This document shows, one piece after another, positions 17,974 to 31,063 of a DNA stretch of 64,000 nt. Origin of the DNA: Artemisia argyi. Lineage: Eukaryota > Streptophyta > Magnoliopsida > Asterales > Asteraceae. Where the stretch lies: NCBI GenBank assembly GCA_030686995.1, contig CM060695.1:97182871-97246870 (forward strand), written 5' to 3'. Positions within the stretch are counted from its first letter, which is position 1; the number at the start of each line of letters is the position of its first letter. The position numbers were made by a program, and so were the translations under genes. A model generated the notes under the pieces. It was not told the origin of the DNA, ran no database searches, and worked only from the letters and a program-made list of their open reading frames with translations.

Positions 17974-18076
17974 ATTTTTTTTAAATACTCTTATGTTTTT
18001 TTTACTATTTTAATTTATTTCATGCTTTTCTTTTTTTTTGGCAAAAATATTTAAGAACATTGTATTCACAATTTAT

Positions 18077-18123
<47 letters not shown>

Positions 18124-18597
18124 GTTATATTTGTGGTGCCATAAAAATTGGCTGATGTGATATAGTACGTGTTTGTTCTTTAGATACATGCGATTAGCGA
18201 ATAACAATTCATGTACAAGTTGGTGTGAAAAATGGATTATTAGTTTCCGCCATACACTTTCACGTTTCAAATAGATAACGTCAATTACGAAAGATTTGTC
18301 TTATCAATATCAGTAAAAAAAATAATCAATATCAGTTTGTGATTCCTAATAGTAACTCATTCGTAATAATCGAAGTATCGATTAAAGATACTTCTTATTG
18401 ACTTAAAGTGTTCATATTTATGGATTTCAAGCAGGATTATTTTTGAATAAAATTGCACCTACACAAAAAGCACTAAATAAATCAGTAGTAGAATAGCATG
18501 CATGTTATTTGATTGCAATGTTTCACGTGATGTTGTTAATGGCAAAAAAAAAAGCCGAAATAGTGAGACGAGAGTGTTTGAGAGATAGAAAATATGA
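17974..18597. other. Intergenic DNA with A-run
   Basis: A ~40-nt A-run is at about 18080-18120. The rest is A+T-rich DNA left of the retrotransposon array, with no gene seen. Confidence 0.5.
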
Positions 18598-18602
18598 GTT
18601 AC

Positions 18603-21600
18603 TGATTGAGCCCAAACCGTCTTATTATTATTGACCAAGGTCAACAAGTCAAAGATAGCCTAGAATCAATACTCCGGTGATAGTGTAGTGTTTCCCCGGG
18701 TCGTTAAAGTCCCGACGAGATTGAAATGGTGCTTTTGGAATCGTTTATGGGAAAGTGGCACTGAGGACAGTAGCCAGATGATGTAGGAATGATATTGCTA
18801 CTGTTATTTTGGTGTTGACAAACAGATATAATATTCACAATAATCAGATAGCAGAAATATGCACAAATTGACAATTAAGATCACGTATCGGACTGGAAAA
18901 GTGGGTTTTTGGTAATTATGAAACTACAGGGGGTGTTTTTGACACTTTTCAAAACTTAAAATTAAAAATGAAAAAGAAATGATAAAAGTGATTAAAATAA
19001 TATTAAACTATTATTTAATTAATTAAACTATTTAAATTCTAAATTAAAATCTAATTTAATTAAACTAAAAATGACAAATGATTTAAATTAAACTAAAAAT
19101 TTATAAAAATATTTTCTAAACCTAAATTAGAACTTAAAGAAAATATAAAAAATTAAAAATAATATTTTTGTCTTTTTGTGGTTTAGTTATTAATTAAAAA
19201 CTATTTAACTTAATTAAACTATATAAACTACTTTTAATTTATATTAATACTAAATTAACTTAGAAAATTACAAGAAAATTTATAAAAGTACTTAACTATT
19301 ATAGGAATCCTAAAAAATTATAAAAACTCTAAAATTATGTTTTAAGATTAAACAACTAATTATTTATCTATTAATTAACTTAAATCTATTTTAAACAAAT
19401 AAAATAAGAAAACTAGAAAATGAACAGTAGAATCTCAAAATTTATTTTCTAAAAACTTATTATACTATATTAGAACTAGAAAAATTATAAAAACTAGATT
19501 TAACCTTATAAAAACTAATTAAGCTATTTATTACTTAATATTAATTAATAATAAAGAAAATTAAAATTAAATCTAATTAGCACTAAATGACAAAATAAAA
19601 ATCTGAAAAATTTATTATAACTATTTTAATATATGAGGTATTTAATAAAAATATAAAAACACTAGTTACTTAATTAAAATCTAAAAATGAAAATTAAACT
19701 TAACTTGAATTAAATAGAAACTATCACTTAATTTAAAACTAATTTTTTTGGATTTTTCTTTTTCAGAGCTACTTAATACCTTAAAATGACAAACTTTTGT
19801 AAAAACACTTTTTAAGATAGCTTATAAATAAGCTATAACACCCCCTTTGGCCACACAGTTGACTTTGGTTGACTGTGTGGTCAATTTTGGTCAAATGGCC
19901 TTGGGTGGGGTCCACAATGGTTGAAACAGATACAAATATGTTTAACAAACCTAATTAAGCTAGAAACAACCAACAAGAAGCACAAATAAGCTATTAAAGG
20001 AGAAATAAGCACTTGTGTTGAACCTGTCAACCAAACAGGCTTGGAGGGTCACTTTTGGACCTTTTTGGGGACCACAGAAGTGAAGGGTAGGGCAATCTAA
20101 ACCTAGGGGTTCAAAGGTGGGTTGATAAGCTACACAATAAGCCACTAAACTAATCCTAAGGGCTTCTAATGAACTCTGGGTATGGCTAGGAATATTGGAT
20201 CCCACACTGAGTGCTCAGTGTTGGATTTTGAAACAGGCCACAACAAAGTGATGAATAAGCTATATCTATTAAGCTAAACCTCAAAATAAGCTAGGTAATG
20301 CAAACTTAGACTATTAAACTTCTTAAAAGCCAAATATGAGCCTGTGGGGTCCACTAATAAGCACAAGAGAGTAGTTGGAGTTTTGGCTAATAACTGTGCA
20401 CAGGGCACTTGTTTGACCCTGCAACTGTGTTTACAAGCTTGCACAAGCTTGTGAAAAATTTCTAAAAATCAAATGAGCTGTAATTCCTAGAGTCTAGGTG
20501 GTAGAGTGTTAGCACAATAATTTTCAGACCTTAAATCCAATTACACAATTCTAGAAAAATCTCACAAGTTTTGGAAAAAAAACTGAGAATGAAAAATTTG
20601 ACTTTGATAGAACTTGAGCTACTTTGACTTTTATGAGTTTCTAAGCTATCTAACTGATTTAATAAGCTGATATAAGCTACAAGAGATCTAAAATAAGCTA
20701 AAACTATGACTAATAAGGTAATGGGTGGGATTGTGGATCACAAATCCCTCACAGTTAACTGTGAGGGGTGATCAATTGGTTTTTTGACTTTTACCTTATG
20801 TGATACCTAAAAAGATGGTTTGACTGAGCTAGTATGAACATGTGTAACTATTAGGAATCACAAATTGACACTCAAACTCAGTTGTGCTCACTGAGCAACC
20901 CTGAGCCAAACACCCTCTAAACCTAGGAATGATTTTGTTTTTCAAAGCATAAGATGATTTAGACCCCTAATCTGATTTCAAACCTTCAAACATGATTACA
21001 ATAGACCTAAGTAGCACAAATTAACAACAATAACAATGAATTAACACAGAATCAAAGATTATCCTATATAACTGTTTTTTCAAGAAAACTTAACAACTCA
21101 AGAAAACAATAAACAAGCTATTAATATTAACTTATAACAACATCTAACAACACAAAATGAGCATGAAATAACAAAATTTAAACAGAGATACTTAAGCAAA
21201 CAGTTAAATGAAAGATTTAAAGAAGGTAGCTTACAACTTTGCAATCCAGCCAAATGACCAAGAACAAGGACAGATATCACACCTATGAGCTCTCCACAGA
21301 GCTTCTAACCCAAAGGCTTTCCAAATTTCCTTTGCTCCAAGCTTTGATCATCAAGAACACAGGTTGACTTTCTTTGACTTTTTTTTATATTTTGAATTTT
21401 TTAATTTCTAACTGATTTAGGTTTTTACTAATAGCTTAAATAAGCTATAAGGGAGCTTATATGTTCCTAAGAGTCCAGTACATTACACAAATACAATAAT
21501 TAAGCTTAATAATAATATAAGATTTGAAATAAAAATGCATAAGATGATATAATTAAGGAAGCTTGAAATTAATACTTGAAATTAAGTTACAATACAGTAA

Positions 21601-22806
21601 AGAGAAGGTTACCACTGCTTAAGAGCTTGGGTGTACCCTAGAAATTGAAATTGCAATTAAACGACATAACTAAACACTAAAATTAACTACTACTCTTCTC
21701 TTGCATCCATCTTCTATTTATAGCAAGGAATTAGGGTTCCTTGAGACATTCTGAGCATATCCCATCACAAGTTGAGGTCTGAAACCCTCTAATTGGGTGC
21801 CACGTAATTTGGCGGGAAAACCATTTTTTTGCACCTTTGGTCTGACACACGCAATGGGAGGGGGTAGCATTAATTGTGGGGGGTCATGGGTAGGTATAGG
21901 GAGGTGGGAGCAATTATTGTGGGGGGTAGTAGCTTGTGATTGGAGGAGAGGGGAGGTCGACTGCAAGTGGTGGTGGTGTGTGTGTGTGTGTCTGCGAGGG
22001 AAGGGAAGGGGTAGTTTGAGTTTGACCGGGGTTGACCTGGGGGTGGGCTAGTTTGTAACTGGGCTTAGGATGGGCTTGTGTTTGTAACTGGGTTTTGGAT
22101 TTAGGGAATTGGATTTGGTTTATATTTGGTCCGGTTTGGCTTTTATTGAAATTTCAAGGATCACTTTTGTAATTTAGGCAAAGATGAGGGGCTGTTTGTG
22201 GTATTTTTCCAATTTCATCACAAGGACCAAACTTGCCAATATTGAATAACACACGGGTATTTTTAATAAATTTCATTTTTTTATTACCCGGGGACCTTTT
22301 CTGTAAATTCACCAACTCCAGGGACCATTCTTGTAATTTTCTGAATTTGTGAAGGGTTAAACCTGTAAATATCAAATGTTAACACAAAGGACCAATTTTG
22401 TCATTTTAGAATAGTACAAGGGTTATATTTAATATTTTTCCGTTTTAAATAACCCAGGGACTGATTTTGACACTTTTCAAAATTGAGGGACCAAAGTTGT
22501 AAATATGTGAATTTTAACTTTAAAGGACTATTTATGACAACTTGTGAATCCCCAAGGACCTTTATGATATTTGAACAAGTTTTGATTTACCAGGGACTAG
22601 TTTTGCAAATTTATGAAACTTGAGGGACTGAAACTGCCAATTATGCAAACTTTGTACGTTTTTCATTTGTTTTTGCATATTTTGTGTTTGAAACATATAA
22701 AACACACCTCTAAGATATTTTAAGTATTTTGATACGTATTTGGGTGTTTTTGTATGTTTTGGCAGTTCATATAAGACAAAAATGATGAGTATTTACACAC
22801 TCATCA
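18603..22806 (-). repeat. LTR 1 (3' LTR of the array)
   Basis: 4204 bp starting TGATTGAGCCC and ending ACTCATCA on the plus strand. On the minus strand U3 runs from 22806 to the TATA box at 21714-21723, and R/U5 from there to 18603, giving an unusually long ~3.1 kb transcribed part. 22150-22630 is a degenerate ~40-bp repeat of 'agggaccaattttgtaa' type. A (GT)n tract lies near 21979-21992. The short frames inside are not conserved coding sequence. Confidence 0.93.
21714..21723 (-). promoter_or_regulatory. TATA box in LTR 1
   Basis: CTATAAATAG on the minus strand. Identical boxes sit at 29182-29191 (LTR 2) and 36647-36656 (LTR 3). Transcription would start roughly 30 bp downstream. Confidence 0.65.
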
Positions 22807-22817
22807 ATCCCCCACAC
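22807..22817 (-). other. Polypurine tract, left unit
   Basis: AGTGTGGGGGAT on the minus strand abuts the start of LTR 1 (TGATGAGTG). A matching tract is at 30275-30285 for the right unit. Confidence 0.75.
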
Positions 22818-23595
22818 TAAACTATTGCTAGTCCCTAGCAATCTTATGAGAAAATATAATGGATTTGAAACTCTTTACCAAAAGCCATCACTTCTGGAGT
22901 AGCCAGGTGTAAGAACTGTGGCACACCTGATAACCGTGTGATTTTGAGCAAACCACCAGCTGTCAACGGATTTGATTAGTCTTTACCAAAAGCCGTTTGC
23001 TTCTGGACTAGCCAGCATCTTGATGGACTAAGTCAACATCTTGGTGAACTGATTACCAATTATGGATTTTCCACTGCCTTTACCACAAGCCATAATCTTG
23101 CGGGCTAGCCAACTCATTTGCTTATGAGGATACGGGGGAGTTGAGGAACCATGCAATTTTGGGCAAATTGCAAGCCGTCAACGGATTTGAGATGTCTTTA
23201 CCAAGAGCCGTTTGCTCCTGGACTAGTCAATCCATTTGTCGTTTAGACTTTGGCGGACTGATTACCACAAAAATTTTGAGCTTTAGTGAAAAATTTTTGA
23301 AAATTTTGGTCAAAAACGGGGGTATAAGATAGTAAAATATGATAAAATTCGCTAGAATAGCGAATACCCCCCCACACTAAGCATGAATATTGTCCTCAAT
23401 ATTCAAAGTCCCGGCTATTATGCCGACTCTTTGAACGTAAAGGGCAATATTACAAGCTAAGCGTGGAAAACATCATTTTTGTTTTTCACTTCTGTAATCA
23501 TAGCATGGGGGACTCCCCCACACTTAGGGTGAAAACCCTATAAGATGCTCTGTTTTTGTTTACCGAGTCGCTAGCGTGACTCGACCCCGAATTCA
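22818..23595 (-). other. Internal 3' non-coding region of the Athila-like element
   Basis: Between the ORF stop and the polypurine tract. On the minus strand it holds 'cctaagtgtgggggagtccc' and 'gaggacaatattcatgctta' followed by 'gtgtgggggggt', phrases common after the coding region in Athila-type elements. Two ~170-bp segments with 'tttaccaaaagccgtttgct'-like cores repeat inside (about 22870-23060 and 23080-23240). The same region of the right unit is 30286-31063. Confidence 0.6.
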
Positions 23596-25410
23596 TTAGT
23601 CCATGGGGAAGCATGATGTGAAAAAACTTTCATTCAAGATGTTTGGATAAACATTTGAAGCACGTGAAAGTTCCACACCGATGAGACATAGTCCCGGCTC
23701 AAGATAATGATATATGAAAATGCCGGGATCAAAGATAGTGTCCTCACTCCTGAAGGAGTGAAGAAGAGAAGAAATCACCTGGTAGGTGAAGGAAAGAAGA
23801 GAGATCTGAATAGCAATTAAGATAAGAACTTCCTCCTCAAGAAATGTATATTCAAGTGGAGGAGGCAAGTCCTTGAGCTTGATCTCAGGAAATTTATCAG
23901 TTTCCTCAACTGATTTGATTTCCTCATTATGAAGTTGTTTGGGTGGGAGGGGGGGAAATGGATCTTCGTTTAACAAACTTTCTAGAAAAAGAATGTCCCC
24001 CTCAGGATCAAGATAATTATCATCAACTTCATATGAAATTGAACTATCTTCAGTAAGAAAAGCCTCGAATTCGTCCAGATCATTTTCACTTTCCGGAGGA
24101 AGTGGATTGATCTGAGTAGGATCAATCGAAGGATCATGAGTAAGTAAGAATTCTAACTCTCTCAAATCAGCATTAAAGTCAAAGACTTCATTTTCATCCC
24201 TTGGTGGGATGGGATCCATATGAGAGAGTTCATCAGCGAACTCTTCAAGAAGAAAGTCAACATTAGAGTGGAGAAGTGATGCATCAACAAATTCAATGTC
24301 TCCATAAGATAAACAATCATCACTGGAATCAGAGACAGTCTCAATTTGATCATTTGGATTATTAGGGGTGGAAAGAATATCACACACATGATCAGAAGTT
24401 TCCTGTGACTCTCTTGGGATTGGGATAAGGATCTCAACACTAGACTTTATGAATTCGTCCGATTCCTTTGAAGGAACAGTGTCAAGATGCTCATCCCCCA
24501 TGTTCGGAGAGTGAGTGGAAACCTCGGGTGTGACAGCAGTTGTTTGAGATGAAATCTCAACTGCTGGGATATCAACTGATGAACTTGATGAATCTTTTTG
24601 AATAATAACAATGTTATCTTCATCATCACTGTCATCATAGTCATCAAATAGAGCAGTGTTTCGAATGTTAGCACGAAATTTAGCTGCTCGTTGCTCAGCC
24701 AATAACTCTTCCATGCTTTTTCCAGATTCTCGTTCTTCAGCAAGTAATTCTGCCATAGTTTTCCCACGAGAATTTGGAATGAAAGGAAATTGTGGGGATG
24801 TGGATGTGTCAAAACCGTAAGGTTGACATTTAAAATCATCGTGAGGACCCCCACAATATGCACAAGAGCTTGGAGTATGGCGAAGTGAAATATTAGCTAA
24901 CTCCTCCTTAAGTTCTTTACATTTCTCAAGAACCTCTAAAAAGTCTTGCTGGATTGGAGGAGTTGCTTGGATAGTTTGATACTGTGGAGGTTGGTCTTGG
25001 TACGAAGAGTCATAATTGTTACAAGGAAATGGATTCCTCGTTTGACAATCAGAGCTGAAGTGTGAACCTCCACAGTACTCACAACAGTTGAACTGATGTG
25101 GCTGTGGGTTGTATCTGCTAGAGTCATAATTGTTATCAGGAAACTGCTCATAGACAAGCGTGTTTCCTGATTGACAATCGGAACTGTAATGTGAACCACC
25201 ACAGTACTCACAACAGTTAAACTGCTGAGACTGAGGGTGTGGTAGCTGGTGGAATGAATCAGTGGTGTCATGATAGGAATATGGATCTTGGTTATAGACA
25301 GACCCGTTTCCTGACTCTATCATGCCACAACTGGGGCAATTGCCACCATTATAAGAACTACCACACCACTGGCAAACCAGAAGGTATGGATGAGACATAG
25401 AAAGAATCAA
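23596..25410 (-). CDS. Gag-like polyprotein remnant with Cys-rich knuckles, left unit (604 aa)
   Basis: A single open frame. Near the N-terminus is a C-X2-C-X8-C-X2-C cluster (residues 13-28), then three knuckles of form C-X2-C-X3-H-X4-C at 67-79, 110-122 and 183-195. These are one residue shorter than the canonical retroviral CCHC spacing. A helical charged segment (KTMAELLAEERESGKSMEELL) follows, then a long acidic low-complexity region. The sequence LPPPLEYTFLEEE near residue 515 resembles the LPPHLEYAFLE block found between protease and reverse transcriptase in Athila-type polyproteins. The frame then ends within ~90 residues. I infer a Gag-Pol gene whose catalytic part was deleted. It may bind nucleic acid. 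The ATG lies about 640 nt after the primer site. Confidence 0.8.
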   Translation of the reverse strand: MILSMSHPYLLVCQWCGSSYNGGNCPSCGMIESGNGSVYNQDPYSYHDTTDSFHQLPHPQSQQFNCCEYCGGSHYSSDCQSGNTLVYEQFPDNNYDSSRYNPQPHQFNCCEYCGGSHFSSDCQTRNPFPCNNYDSSYQDQPPQYQTIQATPPIQQDFLEVLEKCKELKEELANISLRHTPSSCAYCGGPHDDFKCQPYGFDTSTSPQFPFIPNSRGKTMAELLAEERESGKSMEELLAEQRAAKFRANIRNTALFDDYDDSDDEDNIVIIQKDSSSSSVDIPAVEISSQTTAVTPEVSTHSPNMGDEHLDTVPSKESDEFIKSSVEILIPIPRESQETSDHVCDILSTPNNPNDQIETVSDSSDDCLSYGDIEFVDASLLHSNVDFLLEEFADELSHMDPIPPRDENEVFDFNADLRELEFLLTHDPSIDPTQINPLPPESENDLDEFEAFLTEDSSISYEVDDNYLDPEGDILFLESLLNEDPFPPLPPKQLHNEEIKSVEETDKFPEIKLKDLPPPLEYTFLEEEVLILIAIQISLLSFTYQVISSLLHSFRSEDTIFDPGIFIYHYLEPGLCLIGVELSRASNVYPNILNESFFTSCFPMD

Positions 25411-26047
25411 AAGGTTTTGGAGGGTAAGAAATGGAGAATCAAAAATGTGAGAGGGTAAAGGTGATTATTTTTGGTATTTTCGGGAAACATGATTAGTGCA
25501 CATGCACCAAAATCAATTTTTCAAAACAAATTTGAGGCAAAACTACAGTGAACTTAAACCAATAATCACAAGTGAGCAGCTTCTTTGAAAAAGGTACACT
25601 ACTCACAGGAATACAAAGGCAAGTTTTAATCTTAAGTTTGGGAACTTATTATGGGTTTATTAATTGATTTGAAAAAAACTGTTTTAGGCTTATGGGTGTG
25701 TGTGCAGAAAACTTGGGAAATATTTTTGGAACTGATTCGTTAACCGAAATCGTCCCTTTAAGATTACTCGCAGGCTGGCGGGAGGAAGTAAATAGGTTTC
25801 CTCTTCAGTTCGCAATTTAATGTCAGAACTTACCTTAAACCAACTGTTTCAGGTTGTAATCTTAAAGAACACGAAGTAATTTAACTTCACAGTTTGTTTT
25901 TGATTGTTTTTAATTTTTTTGGTGTTTCTCAACACTTCAGGAAAAGTGTTAATGAACGTTTTTGATATGATTATGTTTTAAAAAACTTTTTACAGGGAGG
26001 GTTTTGAAACCACTAAACTTAAAACGATTTTAAAACACGCAACAACC
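25411..26047 (-). other. Leader between primer site and ORF, left unit
   Basis: 637 nt with no long frame; presumably the packaging/leader region. The counterpart in the right unit is 32876-33512. Confidence 0.55.
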
Positions 26048-26065
26048 TCCCCGGCAGCGGCGCCA
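26048..26065 (-). other. Primer binding site (tRNA-Asp type), left unit
   Basis: The minus strand reads TGGCGCCGCTGCCGGGGA five bases inside the LTR 2 border. It matches the site complementary to the 3' end of plant tRNA-Asp with one mismatch (C for T), the usual primer of Athila-lineage elements. Confidence 0.9.
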
Positions 26066-26070
26066 AATTT

Positions 26071-29000
26071 TGATTGAGCCCAAACCGTCTTATTATTATT
26101 GACCAAGGTCAACAAGTCAAAGATAGCCTAGAATCAATACTCCGGTGATAGTGTAGTGTTTCCCCGGGTCGTTAAAGTCCCGACGAGATTGAAATGGTGC
26201 TTTTGGAATCGTTTATGGGAAAGTGGCACTGAGGACAGTAGCCAGATGATGTAGGAATGATATTGCTACTGTTATTTTGGTGTTGACAAACAGATATAAT
26301 ATTCACAATAATCAGATAGCAGAAATATGCACAAATTGACAATTAAGATCACGTATCGGACTGGAAAAGTGGGTTTTTGGTAATTATGAAACTACAGGGG
26401 GTGTTTTTGACACTTTTCAAAACTTAAAATTAAAAATGAAAAAGAAATGATAAAAGTGATTAAAATAATATTAAACTATTATTTAATTAATTAAACTATT
26501 TAAATTCTAAATTAAAATCTAATTTAATTAAACTAAAAATGACAAATGATTTAAATTAAACTAAAAATTTATAAAAATATTTTCTAAACCTAAATTAGAA
26601 CTTAAAGAAAATATAAAAAATTAAAAATAATATTTTTGTCTTTTTGTGGTTTAGTTATTAATTAAAAACTATTTAACTTAATTAAACTATATAAACTACT
26701 TTTAATTTATATTAATACTAAATTAACTTAGAAAATTACAAGAAAATTTATAAAAGTACTTAACTATTATAGGAATCCTAAAAAATTATAAAAACTCTAA
26801 AATTATGTTTTAAGATTAAACAACTAATTATTTATCTATTAATTAACTTAAATCTATTTTAAACAAATAAAATAAGAAAACTAGAAAATGAACAGTAGAA
26901 TCTCAAAATTTATTTTCTAAAAACTTATTATACTATATTAGAACTAGAAAAATTATAAAAACTAGATTTAACCTTATAAAAACTAATTAAGCTATTTATT
27001 ACTTAATATTAATTAATAATAAAGAAAATTAAAATTAAATCTAATTAGCACTAAATGACAAAATAAAAATCTGAAAAATTTATTATAACTATTTTAATAT
27101 ATGAGGTATTTAATAAAAATATAAAAACACTAGTTACTTAATTAAAATCTAAAAATGAAAATTAAACTTAACTTGAATTAAATAGAAACTATCACTTAAT
27201 TTAAAACTAATTTTTTTGGATTTTTCTTTTTCAGAGCTACTTAATACCTTAAAATGACAAACTTTTGTAAAAACACTTTTTAAGATAGCTTATAAATAAG
27301 CTATAACACCCCCTTTGGCCACACAGTTGACTTTGGTTGACTGTGTGGTCAATTTTGGTCAAATGGCCTTGGGTGGGGTCCACAATGGTTGAAACAGATA
27401 CAAATATGTTTAACAAACCTAATTAAGCTAGAAACAACCAACAAGAAGCACAAATAAGCTATTAAAGGAGAAATAAGCACTTGTGTTGAACCTGTCAACC
27501 AAACAGGCTTGGAGGGTCACTTTTGGACCTTTTTGGGGACCACAGAAGTGAAGGGTAGGGCAATCTAAACCTAGGGGTTCAAAGGTGGGTTGATAAGCTA
27601 CACAATAAGCCACTAAACTAATCCTAAGGGCTTCTAATGAACTCTGGGTATGGCTAGGAATATTGGATCCCACACTGAGTGCTCAGTGTTGGATTTTGAA
27701 ACAGGCCACAACAAAGTGATGAATAAGCTATATCTATTAAGCTAAACCTCAAAATAAGCTAGGTAATGCAAACTTAGACTATTAAACTTCTTAAAAGCCA
27801 AATATGAGCCTGTGGGGTCCACTAATAAGCACAAGAGAGTAGTTGGAGTTTTGGCTAATAACTGTGCACAGGGCACTTGTTTGACCCTGCAACTGTGTTT
27901 ACAAGCTTGCACAAGCTTGTGAAAAATTTCTAAAAATCAAATGAGCTGTAATTCCTAGAGTCTAGGTGGTAGAGTGTTAGCACAATAATTTTCAGACCTT
28001 AAATCCAATTACACAATTCTAGAAAAATCTCACAAGTTTTGGAAAAAAAACTGAGAATGAAAAATTTGACTTTGATAGAACTTGAGCTACTTTGACTTTT
28101 ATGAGTTTCTAAGCTATCTAACTGATTTAATAAGCTGATATAAGCTACAAGAGATCTAAAATAAGCTAAAACTATGACTAATAAGGTAATGGGTGGGATT
28201 GTGGATCACAAATCCCTCACAGTTAACTGTGAGGGGTGATCAATTGGTTTTTTGACTTTTACCTTATGTGATACCTAAAAAGATGGTTTGACTGAGCTAG
28301 TATGAACATGTGTAACTATTAGGAATCACAAATTGACACTCAAACTCAGTTGTGCTCACTGAGCAACCCTGAGCCAAACACCCTCTAAACCTAGGAATGA
28401 TTTTGTTTTTCAAAGCATAAGATGATTTAGACCCCTAATCTGATTTCAAACCTTCAAACATGATTACAATAGACCTAAGTAGCACAAATTAACAACAATA
28501 ACAATGAATTAACACAGAATCAAAGATTATCCTATATAACTGTTTTTTCAAGAAAACTTAACAACTCAAGAAAACAATAAACAAGCTATTAATATTAACT
28601 TATAACAACATCTAACAACACAAAATGAGCATGAAATAACAAAATTTAAACAGAGATACTTAAGCAAACAGTTAAATGAAAGATTTAAAGAAGGTAGCTT
28701 ACAACTTTGCAATCCAGCCAAATGACCAAGAACAAGGACAGATATCACACCTATGAGCTCTCCACAGAGCTTCTAACCCAAAGGCTTTCCAAATTTCCTT
28801 TGCTCCAAGCTTTGATCATCAAGAACACAGGTTGACTTTCTTTGACTTTTTTTTATATTTTGAATTTTTTAATTTCTAACTGATTTAGGTTTTTACTAAT
28901 AGCTTAAATAAGCTATAAGGGAGCTTATATGTTCCTAAGAGTCCAGTACATTACACAAATACAATAATTAAGCTTAATAATAATATAAGATTTGAAATAA

Positions 29001-30274
29001 AAATGCATAAGATGATATAATTAAGGAAGCTTGAAATTAATACTTGAAATTAAGTTACAATACAGTAAAGAGAAGGTTACCACTGCTTAAGAGCTTGGGT
29101 GTACCCTAGAAATTGAAATTGCAATTAAACGACATAACTAAACACTAAAATTAACTACTACTCTTCTCTTGCATCCATCTTCTATTTATAGCAAGGAATT
29201 AGGGTTCCTTGAGACATTCTGAGCATATCCCATCACAAGTTGAGGTCTGAAACCCTCTAATTGGGTGCCACGTAATTTGGCGGGAAAACCATTTTTTTGC
29301 ACCTTTGGTCTGACACACGCAATGGGAGGGGGTAGCATTAATTGTGGGGGGTCATGGGTAGGTATAGGGAGGTGGGAGCAATTATTGTGGGGGGTAGTAG
29401 CTTGTGATTGGAGGAGAGGGGAGGTCGACTGCAAGTGGTGGTGGTGTGTGTGTGTGTGTCTGCGAGGGAAGGGAAGGGGTAGTTTGAGTTTGACCGGGGT
29501 TGACCTGGGGGTGGGCTAGTTTGTAACTGGGCTTAGGATGGGCTTGTGTTTGTAACTGGGTTTTGGATTTAGGGAATTGGATTTGGTTTATATTTGGTCC
29601 GGTTTGGCTTTTATTGAAATTTCAAGGATCACTTTTGTAATTTAGGCAAAGATGAGGGGCTGTTTGTGGTATTTTTCCAATTTCATCACAAGGACCAAAC
29701 TTGCCAATATTGAATAACACACGGGTATTTTTAATAAATTTCATTTTTTTATTACCCGGGGACCTTTTCTGTAAATTCACCAACTCCAGGGACCATTCTT
29801 GTAATTTTCTGAATTTGTGAAGGGTTAAACCTGTAAATATCAAATGTTAACACAAAGGACCAATTTTGTCATTTTAGAATAGTACAAGGGTTATATTTAA
29901 TATTTTTCCGTTTTAAATAACCCAGGGACTGATTTTGACACTTTTCAAAATTGAGGGACCAAAGTTGTAAATATGTGAATTTTAACTTTAAAGGACTATT
30001 TATGACAACTTGTGAATCCCCAAGGACCTTTATGATATTTGAACAAGTTTTGATTTACCAGGGACTAGTTTTGCAAATTTATGAAACTTGAGGGACTGAA
30101 ACTGCCAATTATGCAAACTTTGTACGTTTTTCATTTGTTTTTGCATATTTTGTGTTTGAAACATATAAAACACACCTCTAAGATATTTTAAGTATTTTGA
30201 TACGTATTTGGGTGTTTTTGTATGTTTTGGCAGTTCATATAAGACAAAAATGATGAGTATTTACACACTCATCA
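26071..30274 (-). repeat. LTR 2 (shared middle LTR)
   Basis: Same length and ends as LTR 1, offset by 7468 bp. It serves as 5' LTR for the left internal region and 3' LTR for the right one. Confidence 0.93.
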
Positions 30275-30285
30275 ATCCCCCACAC
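30275..30285 (-). other. Polypurine tract, right unit
   Basis: Identical to the tract of the left unit and directly adjacent to LTR 2. Confidence 0.75.
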
Positions 30286-31063
30286 TAAACTATTGCTAGT
30301 CCCTAGCAATCTTATGAGAAAATATAATGGATTTGAAACTCTTTACCAAAAGCCATCACTTCTGGAGTAGCCAGGTGTAAGAACTGTGGCACACCTGATA
30401 ACCGTGTGATTTTGAGCAAACCACCAGCTGTCAACGGATTTGATTAGTCTTTACCAAAAGCCGTTTGCTTCTGGACTAGCCAGCATCTTGATGGACTAAG
30501 TCAACATCTTGGTGAACTGATTACCAATTATGGATTTTCCACTGCCTTTACCACAAGCCATAATCTTGCGGGCTAGCCAACTCATTTGCTTATGAGGATA
30601 CGGGGGAGTTGAGGAACCATGCAATTTTGGGCAAATTGCAAGCCGTCAACGGATTTGAGATGTCTTTACCAAGAGCCGTTTGCTCCTGGACTAGTCAATC
30701 CATTTGTCGTTTAGACTTTGGCGGACTGATTACCACAAAAATTTTGAGCTTTAGTGAAAAATTTTTGAAAATTTTGGTCAAAAACGGGGGTATAAGATAG
30801 TAAAATATGATAAAATTCGCTAGAATAGCGAATACCCCCCCACACTAAGCATGAATATTGTCCTCAATATTCAAAGTCCCGGCTATTATGCCGACTCTTT
30901 GAACGTAAAGGGCAATATTACAAGCTAAGCGTGGAAAACATCATTTTTGTTTTTCACTTCTGTAATCATAGCATGGGGGACTCCCCCACACTTAGGGTGA
31001 AAACCCTATAAGATGCTCTGTTTTTGTTTACCGAGTCGCTAGCGTGACTCGACCCCGAATTCA

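Noticed and set aside
19960..22375. Several 60-84 codon frames that recur identically in all three 4.2-kb LTRs
   Set aside because: They recur only because the LTRs do; they overlap on both strands, have no recognisable domain, and sit in the transcribed or U3 parts of the LTR.
24162..25271. Overlapping minus-strand frames inside the Gag-like ORF (92, 138 and 111 codons)
   Set aside because: Alternate-frame shadows of the 604-residue ORF with low-complexity composition.
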